From an uncultured Sphingomonadales bacterium (lineage in GTDB: Bacteria; Pseudomonadota; Alphaproteobacteria; Sphingomonadales; Sphingomonadaceae): 7,974 bases of DNA. This document shows, piece by piece, positions 5,118 to 7,974 of the stretch. The notes under the pieces are model-generated. The model did not search any database, was not told the origin of the DNA, and saw only the letters and a program-made list of their open reading frames with translations. Location of the stretch: positions 1 through 7,974 of the forward strand of contig CAITOD010000222.1 in assembly GCA_903893935.1 (NCBI GenBank). Reading direction: 5' to 3'. How positions within the stretch are numbered: position 1 is the stretch's first letter; every line of letters begins with the position of its first letter. Position numbers and translations under genes: made by a program.

Positions 5118-5717
5118 TCAGGCCCCGAACGACAGCGCCTGGGTCGGCAAGGCATCGCCGAGCACCTGGGTCAGCACTGTCCAGTGCATCGTTTCGTCGG
5201 CGGCCAGACGCGCCGAAATCTGCGCATAAGCCACGTTCTTGAAAGACGGGATCACGCCGATATAAGCGTTGGCCGCACCACGTTCGAGTTTTCGCGCCAG
5301 GCGCAGCACGTCGGTCTGCGACTTGACCGATGCGATGTCGAGCGAGGCAACATAGTCCGAGGTCGATTTGGCCGCGACCGGAGTCCCGCCCAGCTTGCCG
5401 ATCGCTGCGATCAGCGCATCGCGGTGCGCCTTGTGATGGCTTTGGAACAGCACCGCAGCGTCGAGTACGGGTTTTTGCAAGAGACCGCTTTCCGCCCCGA
5501 TCTGATAGGCGGCAATCGCTTCGTGTTCGAGCCCCAGCGCCACGTTGAGAATGTCGGCATCGGCCGACGACGCTGCGGCTTTGGCCATGGTCGGCTCGCC
5601 GGCCAGAATGCCGATTGCCGCCACGGAAAGTACACCCATTCCACCTGCTTTCAGCGCTTCGCGCCGCGCCAGACCAGCGTTCAACGCGCCGGCATTCATT
5701 GTGATTTTATGGTGCAT
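5118..5717 (-). CDS. Tat-exported ferritin-like domain protein
   Basis: A 199-residue protein with a twin-arginine-type signal (ARREALK at 17-23, hydrophobic 24-40, cleavage in the AKA region near 45-48), so folded before export to the periplasm. The mature part is a four-helix ferritin-like domain. Carboxylate and histidine motifs sit where a dinuclear metal site is expected: LEHEAIAAY (63-71), QSHHKAHRD (92-100), LERGAANAY (144-152) and DETMHW (174-179). Relatives are labelled ferritin-like or DUF4439/desiccation-related proteins, without a settled reaction; iron binding or oxidation is inferred. The ATG at 5717 is preferred because GGAG (5727-5724) lies 6 nt upstream; the in-frame ATG at 5729 has no such site. 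It heads the set followed by the cytochrome and fpr. Confidence 0.9.
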   Translation of the reverse strand: MHHKITMNAGALNAGLARREALKAGGMGVLSVAAIGILAGEPTMAKAAASSADADILNVALGLEHEAIAAYQIGAESGLLQKPVLDAAVLFQSHHKAHRDALIAAIGKLGGTPVAAKSTSDYVASLDIASVKSQTDVLRLARKLERGAANAYIGVIPSFKNVAYAQISARLAADETMHWTVLTQVLGDALPTQALSFGA

Positions 5718-5723
5718 GTTCGT

Positions 5724-5727
5724 CTCC
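5724..5727 (-). promoter_or_regulatory. Ribosome binding site deciding the ferritin-like start
   Basis: GGAG on the minus strand, 6 nt before ATG 5717 and overlapping the alternative ATG at 5729, which argues for 5717. Confidence 0.65.
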
Positions 5728-5820
5728 ATCGAACCGAGGGATGTTCGACTCCCCCTTTCCCATTACGTACCGTTCGACCGATTCGGACGCAACCGATTGA
5801 ACAAATTTTGGCGGCGCGCT

Positions 5821-7152
5821 TCAGCCCGCCGCGAGCAGTGTCGCAAACACCGCGTCAATGCTCTCGCCCAGCCGGTCGACGATCATGCCAAGTTCCGCAT
5901 CGCTGGTGTTGTAGGGCGGGGCGATCACCACATGATCGCCCCGCCGGCCATCGACTGTGCCACCGCCCGGATAGACCAGCAGGCCGCGCGCAAAGGCTGC
6001 CGCCTTGATCCGCTGGTTGATCTGCAGCGCGGGGTCGAACGGCGCGCGCGCGGCACGGTCGGCGACGAATTCGATCCCCAGCAGATAGCCGCGCCCGCGA
6101 ATGTCGCCGACATGCGGATGCGGGCCCAGTCGCGCGAGCAGGGCGCCGCGCAAGCGCTCGCCGCCCGCCGCCACCCGCGCCAGCAGGCCTTCCTCGCGGA
6201 TCACGCTTTGTACCGCGAGCGCGCCCGCGCAGGCGACCGGATGCGCATTGTAAGTCTGACCGTGAAGCAGCACGCCCGAATTGTCGGCGATCGTATCGTG
6301 GATGGCGGCTCTGCACACCACCGCGCCGATCGGCTGGTAGCCCGCCCCGAGACCTTTGGCGATCGTGACGATATCGGGCGTCACACCGTCTTGCGCGCAC
6401 GCCAGAAAGCTGCCCGTGCGCCCGCTGCCGCACATCACTTCATCGAGGATCAGCAGCACGCCATGCGCATCGCAGATCGCGCGGATCGCGGCGAGATAGC
6501 CCGGTTCGGGCGGCACTGCGCCCGCCGTTGCGCCGACGACCGTTTCGGCCAGAAACGCCATCACGGTGCCGGGCCCAAGCCGCTGCAATTCGGCCTCCAG
6601 CGCGTCGGCCGCGCGCGCGCCATAGGCTTCGGGCGTTTCGTCCGCCCGCGCGTGGTGATAGGCAAAGCACGGCTCGATCAGCGACACGTCGGCAAGCAGC
6701 GGCGCATAGGCCGCGCGGCGCAGCGGATTGCCGCCTGCCGCCAATGCGCCAAGCGTGTTGCCATGATAGCTCTGCCGCCGCGCGATCAGCCGCGTGCGCC
6801 GGGTATCGCCGCGTTCCCAATGATATTGGCGCGCGAGCTTGATCGCCGCCTCGACCGCTTCCGAGCCGCTACCGGTAAACCACACCCGGTCGAGCGTTCC
6901 CGGGCATTGCGCCGCAATCGCCTCGGCCAGCGCCTCGGCCGGTTCGTTGCTGAAAAAACTGGTGTTGGCGTAGCCGAGCTTGCTCGCCTGGGCCCCGATC
7001 GCGGCTGCGACCGCCGGATGCCCATGCCCCAGCGCCGCCACCGCCGCCCCGCCGCAAGCATCGAGATACCGTCGCCCCTCGGCATCGATCACAAAGCTGC
7101 CCTCGCCCGCCACAGCCACGGGCGGGCTGGAGCGCGGGGTGCGATGAAACAT
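5821..7152 (-). CDS. Class III PLP-dependent aminotransferase
   Basis: Cytoplasmic pyridoxal-phosphate enzyme of the ornithine/omega-amino-acid aminotransferase fold. The 443-residue protein (full family length) shows GSGSEAVEAAIKLARQY (94-110) for cofactor phosphate binding, the conserved E203, the ring-nitrogen aspartate D237 in ILDEVMCGSGRTG (235-247), the Schiff-base lysine K266 in TIAKGLGAGYQPIGAV (263-278) and HGQTYNAHP (297-305). The start could be GTG 7167, which overlaps the upstream stop as GTGA, or ATG 7152; neither has a clear ribosome site. I chose 7152 because relatives as I recall them begin close to FHR. Tight linkage to a D-Ala-D-Ala dipeptidase suggests amino acids released from peptides as substrate, but the amino donor cannot be read from the sequence. 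Confidence 0.93.
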   Translation of the reverse strand: MFHRTPRSSPPVAVAGEGSFVIDAEGRRYLDACGGAAVAALGHGHPAVAAAIGAQASKLGYANTSFFSNEPAEALAEAIAAQCPGTLDRVWFTGSGSEAVEAAIKLARQYHWERGDTRRTRLIARRQSYHGNTLGALAAGGNPLRRAAYAPLLADVSLIEPCFAYHHARADETPEAYGARAADALEAELQRLGPGTVMAFLAETVVGATAGAVPPEPGYLAAIRAICDAHGVLLILDEVMCGSGRTGSFLACAQDGVTPDIVTIAKGLGAGYQPIGAVVCRAAIHDTIADNSGVLLHGQTYNAHPVACAGALAVQSVIREEGLLARVAAGGERLRGALLARLGPHPHVGDIRGRGYLLGIEFVADRAARAPFDPALQINQRIKAAAFARGLLVYPGGGTVDGRRGDHVVIAPPYNTSDAELGMIVDRLGESIDAVFATLLAAG

Positions 7153-7163
7153 GTGGCGGCCGG

Positions 7164-7974
7164 TCACCGCGCCGGGCGCCCGGCCAGATCGCTGAAGCTG
7201 GCGTTGCCGATCGCATAGTCAGCCCAGGCGTGATAATCGAAGTGCCACCATTCCTCGGGATAGACCGCAAAACCCTGCGCTTCCATCGTCTGGCGCAACA
7301 AGTCGCGCAACCAGCGCTGGCGCGTGGTGCCGCCCCGGTAATCGGCGAACGAGCGCGGAGACATCTCGTCGTAGCGACTGGTCATCACCAGCGCCTTGCC
7401 CGTGCGCAAATCATAGAGCGTGAGATCGACCGCGCAGCCGCGATTGTGCCGCGACCCTTGCGCCGGGTCGGCGACGAACACGTGTTCTTCGGGCAAAGTC
7501 GCGTCCCAGAAGATTTTGGTCACATACCACGGCCGGTAGCCATCATGGATCATCAGCCCGAAGCCATATGCCGCCAGCGCGCGATGCGCTCGCCCGAGCG
7601 CCTCGGCCGCCGGCCGCTGCAAAAAGGCCATCGGCTTTTCATACAAGGGCAGGCCGATATTGTTGTCGGCCGTGGCATAGCGGATATCGAGCCGTATGCC
7701 CGGATCGATCGTGGTCAGATCGACCAGATCGGATTTCGCGTGCGGCGCCGGCTCTGCCGGCGGCTGCGCGGCCAGCGCGGCTGCGCGCAATTGCGTGATG
7801 TCGCGCGTAGCCCTGGCGCGATCCTGCGCCACCCGCTCGGCGCCCAGATCAAACCGCCGATAGCTGACGCCTGCAATGCGCAGCGCGACCGGCGCGCCGT
7901 TGCGCAATGCAAATTGCCTCGCCCGATCGAGCCGCAGCCTCGGCTGGTCGGCAATCAGGGCATAGAGCCGACCG
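7164..7974 (-). CDS. M15D (VanX-type) D-Ala-D-Ala dipeptidase with extra N-terminal domain, 5' end beyond window
   Basis: C-terminal 269 codons of a zinc dipeptidase; the frame is open to the right edge. Counting from the first visible codon, SRHNRGCAVD (174-183) supplies zinc ligands H176 and D183, and EEWWHF supplies the catalytic base E241 and third ligand H244. YRPW (146-149) holds the arginine equivalent to the VanX transition-state Arg. The family cleaves D-Ala-D-Ala or related dipeptides. The catalytic domain starts only near residue 80. Before it lies non-M15 sequence beginning GRLYALIADQPRLRLDRARQ and containing VSYRRFDLGAE, which resembles the small beta tail following some serine beta-lactamase-like domains. 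This suggests a larger fused protein rather than a start at TTG 7907, which has no clear ribosome site. The stop overlaps the GTG of the aminotransferase. Confidence 0.9.
   Translation of the reverse strand, partial: GRLYALIADQPRLRLDRARQFALRNGAPVALRIAGVSYRRFDLGAERVAQDRARATRDITQLRAAALAAQPPAEPAPHAKSDLVDLTTIDPGIRLDIRYATADNNIGLPLYEKPMAFLQRPAAEALGRAHRALAAYGFGLMIHDGYRPWYVTKIFWDATLPEEHVFVADPAQGSRHNRGCAVDLTLYDLRTGKALVMTSRYDEMSPRSFADYRGGTTRQRWLRDLLRQTMEAQGFAVYPEEWWHFDYHAWADYAIGNASFSDLAGRPAR

Noticed and set aside
5079..5804. 11-bp inverted repeat TTGTTCAATCG (5079-5089) and CGATTGAACAA (5794-5804) flanking the ferritin-like gene, as if transposon ends
   Set aside because: An exact 11-mer inverted pair is expected by chance among all pairs in about 8 kb, and there is no transposase or target duplication.
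5545..7218. 557-codon plus-strand open frame opposite the aminotransferase
   Set aside because: Arg/Ala-rich antisense shadow; the minus strand encodes a complete PLP enzyme.

Overview
The window is GC-rich chromosomal DNA of an alphaproteobacterium. I place it in the Sphingomonadales from codon use, from the gene order at the left edge (a single-domain mannose-1-phosphate guanylyltransferase joined to a class I mannose-6-phosphate isomerase) and from the style of the small secreted proteins; this is inference, not proof. I see no rRNA, tRNA, CRISPR array, insertion sequence or transposase. It looks like ordinary chromosome carrying several envelope-related genes.

Layout. 1-1081 (minus): the first 14 codons of a mannose-6-phosphate isomerase, overlapped by the stop of manC; together they supply GDP-mannose for surface polysaccharide. 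1229-1753 (minus): a small secreted protein of unknown function. 1754-2178: a candidate promoter and a possible small one-helix membrane protein (1856-2146, minus). 2179-3608 (plus): a secreted four-cysteine protein, then a secreted class A acid phosphatase of the PAP2 superfamily. A 16-bp perfect palindrome and a Pho-box-like half site lie between these two.

3610-5717 (minus): transcribed in the order Tat-exported ferritin-like protein, periplasmic c-type cytochrome, ferredoxin-NADP reductase (fpr). The phosphatase and fpr stop codons face each other one base apart. Both spacers in this set hold strong RNA structure. The 5078-4982 spacer has a 44-nt hairpin of 20 consecutive pairs, three of them G-U only in the minus-strand transcript. 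The fpr leader has a two-tier hairpin with a GAAA loop and mutually exclusive stems, one of which covers part of the fpr Shine-Dalgarno.

5821-7974 (minus): a class III PLP aminotransferase translationally linked to the C-terminal part of a VanX-type (M15D) D-Ala-D-Ala dipeptidase. The dipeptidase frame runs off the right edge and carries extra N-terminal sequence that looks like the tail of another domain.

The most unusual content is the RNA structure between the ferritin-like, cytochrome and fpr genes. Next come the deviant phosphatase motif and the dipeptidase/aminotransferase pair, which may handle D-alanine peptides. I found no clear multi-gene defence or mobile system.
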